From positions 225,890,001-225,954,000 of the forward strand of contig NC_091247.1 of the NCBI RefSeq assembly GCF_042477335.2: DNA of 64,000 nucleotides, in the 5' to 3' direction. Positions 11,191-23,053 of this stretch are shown here, in pieces. The stretch is from Ovis canadensis (taxonomy: Eukaryota; Chordata; Mammalia; Artiodactyla; Bovidae). Position 1 is the first letter of the stretch, and every line of letters begins with the position of its first letter. The position numbers and the translations under genes were made by a program. The notes under the pieces are model-generated. The model had not been told where the DNA came from, made no database searches, and worked only from the letters and a program-made list of their open reading frames with translations.

Positions 11191-11428
11191 ACTGCTAAGT
11201 CGCTAAGTCGACTAAGCCTGCTAAGTCGCTTCAGTCATGTCCGACTCTTTGTGACCCCAAGGGCCGTAGCCCGCCAGGTTCCTCTGTCCACGGGATTCTC
11301 CAGGCCAGAATACTGGAGGGGGTTGCCATTTCCTTCTCCAGGGCATCTTCCCGACCCAGGGATGGATCGAACCCGCGTCTCTTATGCCTCCTGCTTTGGC
11401 AGGCGGGTTCTTTACTGGGAGGTCCCCA
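11191..11428 (-). mobile_element. Bov-tA SINE with duplicated TAAGTCGC start
   Basis: Reverse Bov-tA (CAGTCATGTCCGACTCTTTG, GGATTCTCCAGGCCAGAATA, CTTTGGCAGGCGGGTTCTTT). Its outer end has a short slippage array, with CTAAGTCG appearing four times (once varied) between 11193 and 11228. Confidence 0.85.
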
Positions 11429-12312
11429 TTTACATGGTGGAAATCAGCCAGTGCCACACGCGGAGCTTCTCCCCTCAGAAGACCCACTGTTGGCAGTGAG
11501 CTCGGGCTGAGCCAGGGGCTTTCTAAACACTGTACCTGCCCTGGCTTATTGAATACCTAGCATGGCGCCACGAGGTGGAGTTAAGAGTAACCTCACCACG
11601 TGCTACAGCCAAAGAGAAGAGACCCGAGCAGCGCAGCAACTTGGGCGAGGTCCCCCAGCTGGTGAGCGGCAGGGCTGGGGGGTGGGGCGGTCTGAGCCAA
11701 GGGGCTCCCGGCCCCTCTCGCAGCTTCTGTTTTCCCTGGGCAGAAGCCCAGCTTGAGCACACGGCTTGGCACAAGGGCTGCTTGTTAAAGGGATGAGGGA
11801 TGGGGCGAAGTTTGCTGGGGGAGAGTGTTGACAGCGGGTTAGCGGGCCAATGCTGCCGGCAAGAGGCCACAGCCAGACAGGGCAGTGGGATGAGGCTGGG
11901 GCAGGGCTGGGCGCCGGGGGCTGGCCGCGCGTCCCCGCCAACCTGCTCACCAGGTCGCTCGAGATTGCGTGGACTGCTTCCCCAACAACATGGAGACAGG
12001 GAGCAGCCCTCCACCCACACGCAGCGCACGCAGCACGCGGCGGGAGAAGAGCGCGGCCGGCGCCGGGCTGCTGGGGGCATCAGAGCCAGACACGCAGCTG
12101 GCACCAGGGCGTCTGCCCCTGCGACGCCCCACAATCTCCCCTCAGCCTCTGTTTGCCATGTAAACACCCAGCTTCCTGCTGGAGGCTGCCCAGTCCTGCC
12201 CGCCCTCCCTCGGTGCCAGGCGAGAGAGGTGCGCAAGTCCACTAGGCTCCCGAGGGCCCCCTGGATCCGTGAGCTGCCGAGTATTCAGAACAGAACCTTC
12301 CAAGGGACAAAC

Positions 12313-12632
12313 GGGGCTTCCCTGCTGGCTCAGTAGTCAAGAATCCACCTGCCAGTGCAGGAAACACGGGATCGATCCCTGATCCGGGAAGATCCCACGT
12401 GCTGCCAGCAACTAAGCCCGTGAGCCCCAACAACTGCGCCTGCGCTCTAGAGCCCAGGAGCTGCAACTACGGAAGGCCACGTGCCTATAGTCTGTGCTCA
12501 GCGACAAGAGACGCCGCTGCCAGGAGAAGCCCGTGGACCACAGCAAAGAGTAGCCTCCACTCCCTGCCACTAGAGAAAGCTTGAGTGCGGCCCCAAAGAA
12601 CCAGCGTGGCAGAAAATAAATAAAATTATAAA
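12313..12632 (+). mobile_element. CHR-type tRNA SINE, full length
   Basis: This is the complete layout: head GGGGCTTCCCTGCTGGCTCA, ATCGATCCCTGATCCGGGAA, ACTAAGCCCGTGAGCCC, CTGCGCTCTAGAGCCC, CTAGAGAAAGC and a final AAATAAATAAAAT tail. Confidence 0.9.
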
Positions 12633-12659
12633 AATGGAGGGCCATTGGAGTTGTACCGG

Positions 12660-12885
12660 TGCACGCATGCCTGCTACATCGCTTCAGTCGTGTCCAACTC
12701 TTTGCAACCCCGTGGACTGTACCCACCAGGCTCCTCTGTCCATGAGATTCTCCAGGCAAGAATACTGGAGTGGGTTGCCATGCCCTCCTCCAGGGGATCT
12801 TCCCCACCCAGGGATTGAACCCGCGTCTCCTGAGGCTCCTGCATTGTGGGCGGATTCTTTACCATTGGGCCATCGGGGAAGCCCC
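12660..12885 (-). mobile_element. Bov-tA SINE
   Basis: Reverse copy (CGCTTCAGTCGTGTCCAACT, CAAGAATACTGGAGTGGGTT, GGGCCATCGGGGAAGCCCC). It lies only about 30 bp after the CHR SINE. Confidence 0.9.
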
Positions 12886-13159
12886 AAGGAGGTCAGCTGG
12901 GACAGCATGACAAGCTCCAGCTGATTGAAACAAGTCAGGCCGGAGGGTGCAGGTAGGACCCAGGTCACACCAAGCAAGGGTACAGGTGGGAAGGACTGGA
13001 TCATATTTAAGGGAGTCACTGGGCCCTGGAGGGCCCGCAGCGCCCCTGGTTGGCTGTTGTATTGGAGCATTCGAGTAGCAGGCTGCTCTCTGCCACCCGT
13101 TACCCAAGGGCAGATCCTGCACTGGTTCTCTTCATTTCTTTGGTTGGCTCTTGTTTTAA

Positions 13160-13462
13160 AATACTGATTTATTTATTTGGCTGCCCTGGGTCTTCGTAGC
13201 TGCTCTCGGGCTTTCTCTAGTTATAGGCAGTGGAGGCTGCTCCTTGTCGCGATCCATGGGCTTCTCATGCTGGTGGCTTCGCTTGTTGCGTAGCACACTC
13301 TCTAGGCTCACCACCTTCAGTAGTTGAGACACATGAGCTCCGTAGCGGTGGCCCACGGGCTTAGCTGCCTGCGGCATGTGGCATCTTCTTAGACCAGGGA
13401 TTGAACCCGTGTCCCTTGCACTCCAAGGCAGATTCTTAATCCCTGGACCACCAGGGAAGCCC
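13160..13462 (-). mobile_element. CHR-type tRNA SINE, full length
   Basis: Reverse orientation: ATTTATTTATTTGGCTGCCC tail complement, TGGGTCTTCGTAGCTGC, GGGATTGAACCCGTGTCCC, GGACCACCAGGGAAGCCC head complement. Confidence 0.85.
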
Positions 13463-13574
13463 CTCTCTTTGTCTGGTTCTTTTTGGTCCAACATCCAACC
13501 TAAGCAGAGCTCCTCTCTATGCCAGGTGTCTGTCTGAAGTATACAAATCAAGCCTTACGGTAGCCCCAGGAGAT

Positions 13575-13680
13575 GGTGCATAAAGCCCATTTTACAGATG
13601 AGGAAACAAAGGCTCTGACGTGGGGTCCAGACCTACCCAAGGTCAAGTGGTAGGGCCAGGATTTGAGCCGAGCCCCACCA
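13575..13680 (-). mobile_element. MIR SINE
   Basis: Antisense MIR core: CCATTTTACAGATGAGGAAA, CCCAAGGTCAAGTGGTAGGG, CCAGGATTTGAGCC. Confidence 0.7.
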
Positions 13681-14814
13681 AGCTCCAGAGCCTGTGCGGC
13701 GTCGGGAAGCCACGGCACCTCTGGGACGGCCCCCCGTCTGCGAGCCTGCCCGTCCTCGGGCCTCCTTCCTGATGTGCCAGGGTGCGGCAGCTACTCCCTG
13801 AAGCCCAGACACAGGTGACCGACTGGGCGGGCATCCTCCAGGCCCTCCCAGGCCTTACGGGGGCCACCCTCACCTCTGAGGCCTCCTGATGAGGGCAGGG
13901 GCGGTGGTGGGATGGGGCTCTTCCCGGGCTCACCAGGGAGGCCTAGAGAAGGCATTGTGCTCAAGCAGACAGGGCTGCCTTTGCCTTCCTGCATGGGCCC
14001 TCCTTTTCACTTTTCACTCTGGAAAGAGGGCAGCAGGGGGATGGAGAAGGGCGGCGGTGGCCCCTCGCCTACTTCCGCCTGTCAGCAGGCTGCCCAGAAG
14101 AAGCAGATTTGGATTGGCAGAAGGGGACGCGAAGGCTCAGAGAATGCGGAGGGTCTCCCCAGAGGTGATCCTGGAGCCGGGGCTGGGGTCTCTTATCCTC
14201 ATTCAAAGCTAAGGGCAGGGGACAGTTTCCTGAGACGTCTCTATGAAATCAGGGGTCTGCCTGCCCAGCCCGCAGCTGCCTCCCCTGGGCACAGTCAGGA
14301 TAGGGATGGTGGTCCTGCCTCGAGGAGACCCATACAGCTGTCCTGAAGGGCCCACCACGTGTCCACCATGAGGAGATGCGGGGGAGCCCACGAGGCCCCA
14401 TCTCCCGGCCCTAGGCTTCCTTAGCCATCAGGGCCATCCATCAGGGCCCATCCAACTGACCGTCAGCTGGCATTTGGGGTGAGTGTTGTGTGTGAGGCGG
14501 GGCTTGGGCCTGAGTGATGGTCAGGACTCTCCTCTGAGCAAAGGCCACCCTGGCTGAACTCCGAGGGGCCGGTCAGGGGCTGAACGGAGAGCATCCTGGC
14601 AGAGGGAAGAACCTCGTCCAGACTTCGGATGGTCACCCTAATGGGTGACAGTTCCAGAGGAGACCAGGTGGATTCCCAGCCTCAGTGTCCTGATTTGTGA
14701 TGGGGAGGGCTGGACCGCCCCTGCCCCTGAGTGAGGACCCCTCCCTGACTCCTGTAGCCGTGAGCTGGGGCTGGCTTCCCGCCCTGCTGGCCTGGCATCC
14801 ATGCCTGAGACCAC

Positions 14815-14990
14815 ACAGTGGGTCTCAGGGCTGTGTGAGCCTGGGCGGGTCACTTAACTTCTCTGAGCCTTAGCTTCCGCACCTGTTCAGCCGGAAAAAA
14901 AATATCCACATCATTGTTCACTGCTGAATCCTTCTGTTTATGAAAGGGTGTGGCACAAAGTAGGTGCTCAATAGATATTTTTGGAATTAA
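14815..14990 (+). mobile_element. MIR SINE
   Basis: Sense MIR: GGGTCACTTAACTTCTCTGA, GCCTTAGCTTCCGCACCTGT, then AAGTAGGTGCTCAATAGATA. Confidence 0.65.
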
Positions 14991-15332
14991 TGAATCAACA
15001 TTGGAGGATAGGACTGAATATTGCATTCTTGGCACAATGCCTGGCACATAGCAGTTCTAGATAAGCAATAGCTTTATGGCAAGTTTTAAAAATTTTTTAT
15101 TAATTTTTAATTGGAGGATAATCACTTTACAATGTTCTGTGGGTGTTTTTTTCTTTTTCTTAACCAGGGGGAGAGGACTGAGCTAGCATGGAATCTCAGA
15201 ACCAATGAGAAGGAAGTTGGTAGATGCATTTGGAGAATAGGGTGGAGTGGGGCATGGAACAAGACTGGAAATGTCCCCAGGATCAGGAAAGGCAGACTCG
15301 AAGGCCACAGCCAGGAGGCTGGACTCTGTCTT

Positions 15333-15857
15333 GTTCAGTTCAGTCATTCAGATGTGTCTGACTATTTGCGACCCCATGGACTGCATGAGGTCCTCCCTGG
15401 ACAGGCCTGCCTGTCCATCACCAACTCCTGGAATTTACACAAACTCACGTCCGTCCATCGAGTTGGTGATGTCATCCAACCATCTCATCCTCTGTTGTCC
15501 CCTTCTCCTGCCGTCAATCTTTCCCAGCATCAGGGTCTTTCCAATGAGTCAACTCTTCGCATCAGGTGGCCAAAGTATTGGAGTTTCAGCTTCAGCATCA
15601 GTCCTTCCAATGAATATTCAGGACTGATTTCCTTTAGGATGGACTGGTTGGATCTCCTTGCAGTCCAAGGGACTCTCAAGAGTCTTCTCCAACACCACAG
15701 TTCAAAAGCATCAATTCTTCGGTGCTCAGCTTTCTTTATAGTCCAACTCTCACATCCATGCATGACTACTGGAAAAACCATAGCTTTGACTAGGTGGATC
15801 TTTGTTGGCAAAGTAATGTCTCTGCTTTTTAATACGCTGTCTAGGTTGGTTATAGCT
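15333..15857 (-). mobile_element. BovB LINE 3' end, long copy
   Basis: About 525 bp of antisense BovB, from TTCAGTTCAGTCATTCAG to GTCTAGGTTGGTTATAGC. A 127-residue minus-strand frame at 15530-15913 still spells the BovB C-terminal region, which suggests a fairly young copy. It is a 5'-truncated, dead element. Confidence 0.9.
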
Positions 15858-17206
15858 TGAGAGCAGGGGAAAAGGCCCAGATGTCTGGCGATGAGCAGAA
15901 TGGTGGTGGACACCCTGCCTGGCCTGAAGAGAGGGTCAGGAGGCAGGGAAGCAGAGACGGCGTGGGTGGAGGCCCTTTTCCAGGAAACTTGGCTGAGAAG
16001 AGGAAAGAGAGGCAGTAGCTGGGGGGTGATGACGGAGGGACAGAGGTCTTGTTTCTTAGGTCAGGAGACTTGAAAAGAAATAAATGCAGGTGGTAAGGTG
16101 CTGGTCCTCTGGGGTGCCTGAAGATGCAGAAAAGGCAGTACTGGCTAGAGGGGTCCCTGAATGAGGCAGAGCTGGAGGGGCAGCCCTGGAGGGGAAGATT
16201 CAGGAAGGGCTTCAGCTTTGGGTTTAGGCCAGTGGTGGTGGAGGTGGGGTTCTGTGGCTGAGTGGAGTACGAAGGCTGGCCATCTTCTGGAGGGTGGGGT
16301 GGGTGGGTAGAGGCTCCAGAGAGCTGTAGGGAGGGGCCAGGTCTCTGGGCAGAAGGCATGGTGGAATGTGGGGGAGCTCTGCTGGACCACGGTGAGTCTG
16401 GGTGCAGCTCCAGACCCCAGCCTGCAGGGAGGTGACCACCTCTGTTGTACAGGGCTGGGCGGACCTGCTGACTGAGGCCATGGGCAGGTCAGAGCCCAGC
16501 AGGTTCTTGGGGAGAGGCAGGTAGATGATGTCTGTAGGGCCAACCCTTCCCAGGGGCTGCCTGGGGCCCTGTGCTAGCATTCTGGCTCACCGGGAAGAAC
16601 ACAGCCATTGATTAGTGATATCTGCTCAGAGCGCATGATGGAAGGGGAGGGCTTGAGCCACTTCTGTGCTGCCCCCCTTGCCCAGGCAGCAGCAGAGAGC
16701 CGGCGGCCAGGCATAGAACGCTGCTGGGACTGGTGTTGCTCCAGCCCATGCAAGGACTCAAGGTGTGACTCAGCCCCAGTGCCTGTCATCCGTAAACTGG
16801 AAATGATAGCGCCACCTGTATGGGCGATCGTGAGGATTAAAGTCATGATGTGTGTGCTCAGACACGGCAGCTTGTGTCGCCTCTGTGATGGGCAGAAGGA
16901 GCAGGGTGGAGTCAGGGAGTCTAGGGATGGGAGTCAGGAGGGAATGAGCTAGGCTCCACTGGGGTGGGGGCCTGGGGCACACGTCTTTCTCTTCCCCTCG
17001 GCTGTCTGCAGAGCATCGTCTCGGATGGAAGCGCATGGAGGGTGCGGCTGTGAAGATCTAGGCAGGTCCTGGGTACCTACTGGCCAGGTCAGCCAACACC
17101 TCCAACCTCACTGTGAAATAAGGTAAGACAAGGTGATCGTCCCGACGAACTGGAGCAGTGAGATTTATCAGCAGCCCTGTGGCCTCTGGCATCGACCATC
17201 CTGGAT

Positions 17207-17311
17207 AGTTCAGTTCAATTCAGTCGCCCAGTGGTGTCGAACTCTTTGCGACCCCATGAACTGCAGCATGCCAGGCCTCCCTGTCCATCACCAACTCATG
17301 TCCATCGATAG
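17207..17311 (-). mobile_element. BovB LINE 3' terminal fragment
   Basis: About 105 bp of antisense terminus: GTTCAGTTCAATTCAGTCGC, CTTTGCGACCCCATGAACTG, CCCTGTCCATCACCAACTC. It breaks off at ATGTCCATCGATAG. Confidence 0.8.
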
Positions 17312-20300
17312 AGAAATCAATGGATAGCGAAATCATGAAAGTCCGTTTTCAGCTCCCCTCCACTCCTCCACTCTCCTTTTCAGGGAGTGTTTATCCTTCA
17401 CCCGCAGCTGAGGACAGGCTATCCCTGCTCTTGTGTTTCTTTCTCAGTCTGGTCCTAGTTTCCTCTTTGTACGGTACGGCAGTAGGGCGAGGTGGTGATA
17501 GAAGGGCACAGACATCTCTCCCAGCTTTGATGGCTCTGTTCAAAACTGCTCTTAGGAAGGGGCTGGACACATTCAGACTAGAGTGTGAGTGACTGCCTCG
17601 GCAGCAGCGCAGCAGTACCTTGCTGGCCTCTTCCCTCCCTGCCAATGCCAACCTAGGAGCTGCGTTTGGTCTCAGTGCCAGTCTTGTGGGAAGAGAGAGA
17701 CTCACCCAAAGAGGGTGAAGATGGGCAGGAGTGGGGCGTGGCCAGGTTAGCTGAGGGAGGGGTCGTTGCAAGACGCAGGTGTGAGTCTGGGAGCTGTGGG
17801 ACTCAGGGAGTTTTCTGCTGATGGCCCCAGGGCTCCTCAAGGCCACCCTGGAGGAGGGAAGCTGAGGGTGCAATCCTGCAGGAAGGTGGGAATCAGGGGG
17901 GAAAAGCGACAAGCTCCACAGAAGATAAAGCCTTCTGACAGGTAAGAAGACCCCAGAAGTGGAACAGGTCCCTGGGAAGTGGGGTGGGATGGGCACGGGG
18001 GGACAGACAGAGGCGTGAGGGTCCTTGCAGGATGCGGGGGAGGGGGCTTCCTCCCCAAAGGAGGGGACTGTCCGGGGGCGGCATCGGCATGGGAGGCTGG
18101 CACTCCCACCCCCGCTGCGATGCCTCCCTGGGGCTCTCTCTGCCTTTCACCAAGGAGAGCAAGTCCCCCCCAGTAGGGGGGCATCAACAAAGGTGAGGAG
18201 GCTACCTGCGGCTCCTCTGTCTAATAGACCTGGTGTCTACTGAGAACCTGCTGGCTGCGGGGAGTGGAGCTGGGATCCGGCAGCGAACAGCACGGAAACA
18301 CCAGGGCTCAAGGAGAGGCCAGGCAGAGGTCTCCCGGGCGCTGTCACTGATGGGCACTTGCTGAGTCACAGCAAGCACCAGGGTGTTCACGGTCCTCACC
18401 CCACGTGATCAGCACGACCTAATGCGGCAGGTATGTTTACCCTGGTTTCACAGGTGAGGCACCAGGTCCAGCACCCTGCCCCTGGACCCCAGTGGCAGGT
18501 CCACACTCGTGCGACCCCTCGGACCCTGCTCGCCCACCAGCACTGCGTCCGGCAGGTGAGAGGTGCCTGGAGGGAAGTGGGGCGCGGCCTAGGGATGTTG
18601 GCCTGAAGCCCCAGCCCCAAGTGCTGCTGTGCCCCAGGCCTGCTTAACTCTTGATCCCCCCTCCAAAGGAGCCTGGACCCCGTTGCTGGCCATGGGTCGA
18701 GGTGAGGGGCAGAGCAGGTGCAGCCCGTGGTGGGTCCGGGAGGGGCAGGTTGCCTGGGGAAGTCCATCCTGCGTGGGAGGGGCTGAGTGCCCCCCACCCC
18801 CTCCTCCTCAGGATGCAGACTTAGGAGCAGTGGGGAGCCCCGGAGGTTCCCAATCAGGGAAGAGGGACCTGACAGCACTGTGGGGGCAGAGGGCTCAGGG
18901 AAGGCCCTGAGGGTGGGGGCTTCGACTCGGGAGGCAGCGGACAGGACTGGGGGAGCCAGCAGAGGCAGGAGACAGGGACAGAAGGTGGGCATGGGGGTGC
19001 CCAGGTTTCAGATCCTGCTGCTTTTGATGGGGGTGCCCGCTCTGAGCTGGTGATGGGTGCCTTCACCCCCAGCTCTCTGTTCCCCTGGGGCATTCATTCT
19101 AGGGTCTGGGCCTGCCTGGGGGCCCTGCTTGGTCCCAGCCAGGACTCCTGTGCCTGGATGAGGCCTGGGCCTGTCCTGAGCACCCTGGCCTCGTGGTGGG
19201 GGTGGGGGAGGTGCAGGGCTGGGTCTGGGCAGGACCTGTCTCCCCTGATCTCTCCCCTGACCCTTTCCTGGGTCCTGGGAGCAGAACCCCGATTCCTCCC
19301 TTCTTTCTTCAGGTTTGGCTCTGGCACCGCCATTGACTCGGCTCATTGACTCGAACCCGGGGCTCCCACTACTGGGTGTGGCACCTGGGCCCTGGGGTTC
19401 TTGTGAGGATGGGGTTCCCCCCGTCCCGGTATCCACAAACCCAAGCTGATTTTGGTAGGGGGTGGAGCAGCTCCTAGATGGCCAACCCAGAGAAGGGAAG
19501 ATGCAGGGCAGCTGGCTGGTGCCAGAGCTGCCTGGAGCGGTGTGTGAGCTCTGGCCGTGGAGCCGAGCGCTGCCAAGGATGGAGGGCAGTCTGGGCTTCA
19601 CCCAGCTCCTCCAGAATCCCAGGAGGCATCTGGTATGTCCACCTGTTTTCTGGATGAGGATGCAGGACCCGGGGATGCTGAGGAGATCGGAAGCTCAGCT
19701 GGAGGCGGATGTCGGCAGCCCGTGGAGCCTGCTGCATCTTGGCTCCTCCCACCGCCGCCCCTGACTCCGTCCGGAGCTGGTGCACGGGTTGCCAGGATCG
19801 AGGGAGGAGACCCACATCAAGTGCCTGGGATTTACCTCCTATGGCCTATACATCAGGGAGCCCTGGGCATTTCATCTCCCGGGCCCCTCTTCACCATCCC
19901 TGTGGCCCCTCTTCCCTCATCCACGGCTGAGTGATCGGACCAGGCTCTGCCCGCGCTTCCCTGGGCTCTACTCTGTGGCTACAGGGGTGCTGGGCGGGGT
20001 GAACCTCTGCCCACTCCTCTCTCTGTTCCCCTCCCTCCGTCACCCCAGGGTCCCCTTTGGTTCCTGCCTCTAGATCTTTGCTTGCTCGGCCCCTCCCCCG
20101 AGATGCCTCCCTTCCTCTGCCCTTGTCACCAGGCACTGTCTGAGCATCTCCCCTTCATCTGTCCCCATGTGGGATGAGAGGTCCCCTGTGAGGGCCCCCT
20201 GTGCCTAGCAGTGCAGGCCGTTGTTAGTTTCCAGGCCCCACACCCTTTGGACCCCTTGCTCAGGGGCAGGGTCACCTCTGAGCCCCTCTAAGTCTCTGGC

Positions 20301-20754
20301 TTTGCCTGGCCCTGAGGAGGTGGCTAGGATATCTATGGAAGGTTATTGAATATGAACTACCCGCTGCCCTGGCCTCTGTTGCACCCATTTTTTCAGAAAA
20401 GGAAACCGAGGCTTTAGGGTTGGAGTGTGGTATTCAAAGGCCTCCAGGCAGTGCAGGCAAGGCAAGGGCAGGAGCCCTGGGTGGGGCCAGCTCCGTCTCT
20501 CCCACTCCTTCACTGTCTGGGAGGTCAGAAGAGGTAGCTTCCGGGAAGGACCGGAGAAGTCTGCAGGGCCGGACTGGGCATGACCAGGACCCTGGACAGC
20601 TCAGCAGAGCTCAGCAACAGCTGGCAGGGCTGGGACAGTCCCTTGATGTGTTGCAGGCCTTTGGTGGGGTTGGAAGGAGCTGGCCTGGCACCTGGTGGGG
20701 AACAGGATGGGTGAGAGGGAGAACAGGTATCCTGGAGTTTGAAGATCGGCCTTG

Positions 20755-20900
20755 CAGTTCCCACTTTACCACACACTAGCTGGACAGACCTCAAACAATC
20801 TTTTGGAACCTCAGTTTCTTCATCTGTAAAATGGGCCTTCTGGTCTCCCTTCGCAGGGATGGTTGCCCCTACCTGAGGTCCCAGCCAGGCTATGGTGAGA
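20755..20900 (+). mobile_element. MIR SINE
   Basis: Sense MIR: CTAGCTGGACAGACCTC, GGAACCTCAGTTTCTTCATC, TGTAAAATGGGC. Confidence 0.65.
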
Positions 20901-21324
20901 AATAAGGCAGCTCTAAGGAATCTGGAAAAATTCTCTAGAAACACTAAGGGACTTACAGGCAGCCAGTGAGGGGCAGGGCCAAGGGTGCTGGGAACCTAGG
21001 CCACCCACCTTAGTGGTGACCTGGAGTGGCACCAGGAGCTGACCCCACCCTCAGGAGGCCTGTGGGCTGGGCAACCTCCTGCTCCTGCAGCCTGCAGGGA
21101 GGTGGATGGCCTCCCCGGGCTTGGCCTCTGTCCAGCTCCTGGTGACTCCAATCCTGGAGCAGCATCGCTTGGGGCAGGGAACATGATTCCTGAAGCATGT
21201 CTTGGGCCCTCTGTCCAGTGACAAACGCCTCGCCTCCCAGGCCCATCTGCCAGGGGCAGACCCTGGTGGAATGATCAGTCAGGTGTCTGGAGCTCGCTTT
21301 ATACAAGGCACCGTTCTCTGCAGC

Positions 21325-21541
21325 CCCCTTCTCCTTTTGCTTTCAGTCTTCCCCAGCACCAGGGTCTTTTCCAGTGAGTCAGCTCTTCGTGGAGGATGAG
21401 ATGGTTAGATAGCATCACAGACTCAATGGACATGAATTTGAGCAAACTTTGAGAGATGGTAGAGGACAGAGGAGCCTGGCCTGCTGCAGTCCATGGGGTT
21501 GCAAAAAGTAGGACATGACTCAGCAACTGAACAACGAAAAC
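21325..21541. mobile_element. Small BovB fold-back (antisense stub then sense end)
   Basis: Positions 21325-21390 are antisense BovB (CCCAGCACCAGGGTCTTTTC, CAGTGAGTCAGCTCTTCGT). They are joined directly to sense BovB at 21391-21541 (GGATGAGATGGTTAGATAGC ... GACATGACTCAGCAACTGA). The parts are neighbours in the BovB 3' region but lie in opposite orientation. Confidence 0.75.
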
Positions 21542-21889
21542 AGCCTCCCTGCTCCTGGCCTTTTCTGGGTGATGATCCGAGGGTCATATGGGGGAGCACC
21601 CCAGAACGGGGTGGAGGACTCATCTGGACCACAGCCTGGTGAGATCCTCACCTCGGGGCAGGAGAGAGCTGTGGGGTCTTCCCATATCTTGACGTTCACC
21701 TTTGAGCAAGTCCAGGAGTGAGCTGGGACATCACTTTTGTCCTCAGGCTGAGAAAACCAAGGCTCAGAGAACCACGAGGATGTGCCGAGGGCCCAAGCTA
21801 GTTGGTGGCAGAACTAGCTTAAAATCCAGATCCTAGAATTGACATCAAGAACTCTGACAGTGCTAACAGCCTCCACTTGCTCGGTGCCA

Positions 21890-22035
21890 CGGGGCACTGG
21901 GCCCTCTAGCTGCACTGCCCTCGAGTTAGAAATTACTGTACCGGCTTTACGAGAAACAAGGAAGAGACTGAGGTCCAGTCACAGGTTCTAAGTGGCAGAG
22001 GCTGGACTTGAACCAGTGGTTCTGTAGTTGGGGCA
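21890..22035 (-). mobile_element. MIR SINE
   Basis: Antisense MIR: GAGAAACAAGGAAGAGACTG, GTCACAGGTTCTAAGTGGCA, GGCTGGACTTGAACC. A second, more decayed MIR-like piece lies at about 21740-21835. Confidence 0.6.
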
Positions 22036-22299
22036 GTCCTCATAGGCTATACCTGACCCTACCCAGAGGTGGGCAGGGCCTGGGGGCTCGTGACAGGGTG
22101 GCTTTCCCACCCAGGGCTCTGGGCTGAGGGGAAGACCCAGGGAAGGCCCACGCCAGATGGCTGGAATTGAAACTGACCTGCCTTCAGGGTCCGGATAGAC
22201 CTGAGCAAGTAGGCGGAGACCTTGGAGGGGCGGAACGGGGGCACACGTGGGGATGCAGGGTCAGGCTTCACCCTTCCAGCCCCAGCTTGGGTCACCTCC

Positions 22300-22450
22300 T
22301 CCAGGGAGCCTCTCTCAATCCCTCTAGCCCATGCTGACTCCCACCTCCCCTAAAATCCTGGGGCTTCCTCTGTCAGGGCGATTCCCGCGGCCTGCCCAGC
22401 TCCTGGCACGCCACAGGGGCCCACTGAACATCTGCTGAATAGTGACTATT
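22300..22450 (+). mobile_element. L2 LINE 3' end
   Basis: Sense L2 end: CCTCCAGGGAGCCTCTCTC, AATCCTGGGGCTTCCTC, CTGGCACGCCACAGGGGCC, TGAACATCTGCTGAATAGTG. Confidence 0.55.
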
Positions 22451-23016
22451 TCCTACAGGCTGGCTCTGAGTCAGGCACCATGGAGGATCTGCTCTGCCAA
22501 CAAGGCACTGGGGTCTTCCAGGGCCTGGGCCTTGCCACGCCTCCAGCTCACCCCAGCCCCTGCCCTACACCCCCCCACCCGCCGCCCCGACTCTGCTCAC
22601 TCCCCTGCCTAGACACCCGTCTCTCCACCCCTCATGATACTCTGATGATTTTAGAAGAGTTCGAGACAACATAAAAGTCCAATAAATGGAGTTACGAATC
22701 ACCCTTCATCTTATCCCCAGGGTTGACATGTGGGTCTACAATACTACCGAGCTTTTTTTCCCCTCATCTTTCATTTGTCAAAACCCAGAGTCAGGGGCCT
22801 GCTTCCCTTGTCCACGGGATGTGTGATGACCACGGACACGTTCCTGCCACACACACGCCAGCAGCCGGACCTCGCTACTTAATATTCCCTCAACACTCCA
22901 TAAAACCGATCCCCTCTGGCTGGGCACCTGGCTTGTTTTGGATTGAGGGCTGCTATAAATAGTTATTGCCCCAGGACACCTTCCTGGAAAGGTGAATTGC
23001 CCCCCACAGTGGAAAT

Positions 23017-23053
23017 GTTGCCCCTCCACCACTGGACCACCAGGGACGTCCCG
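23017..23053 (-). mobile_element. CHR SINE head stub
   Basis: Only the first ~37 bp of a CHR SINE in reverse (CCACCACTGGACCACCAGGG then ACGTCCC). Confidence 0.5.

Noticed and set aside
11523..12242. 239-codon minus-strand open frame
   Set aside because: GC-rich intergenic sequence with competing open frames on both strands and no domain or splice structure.
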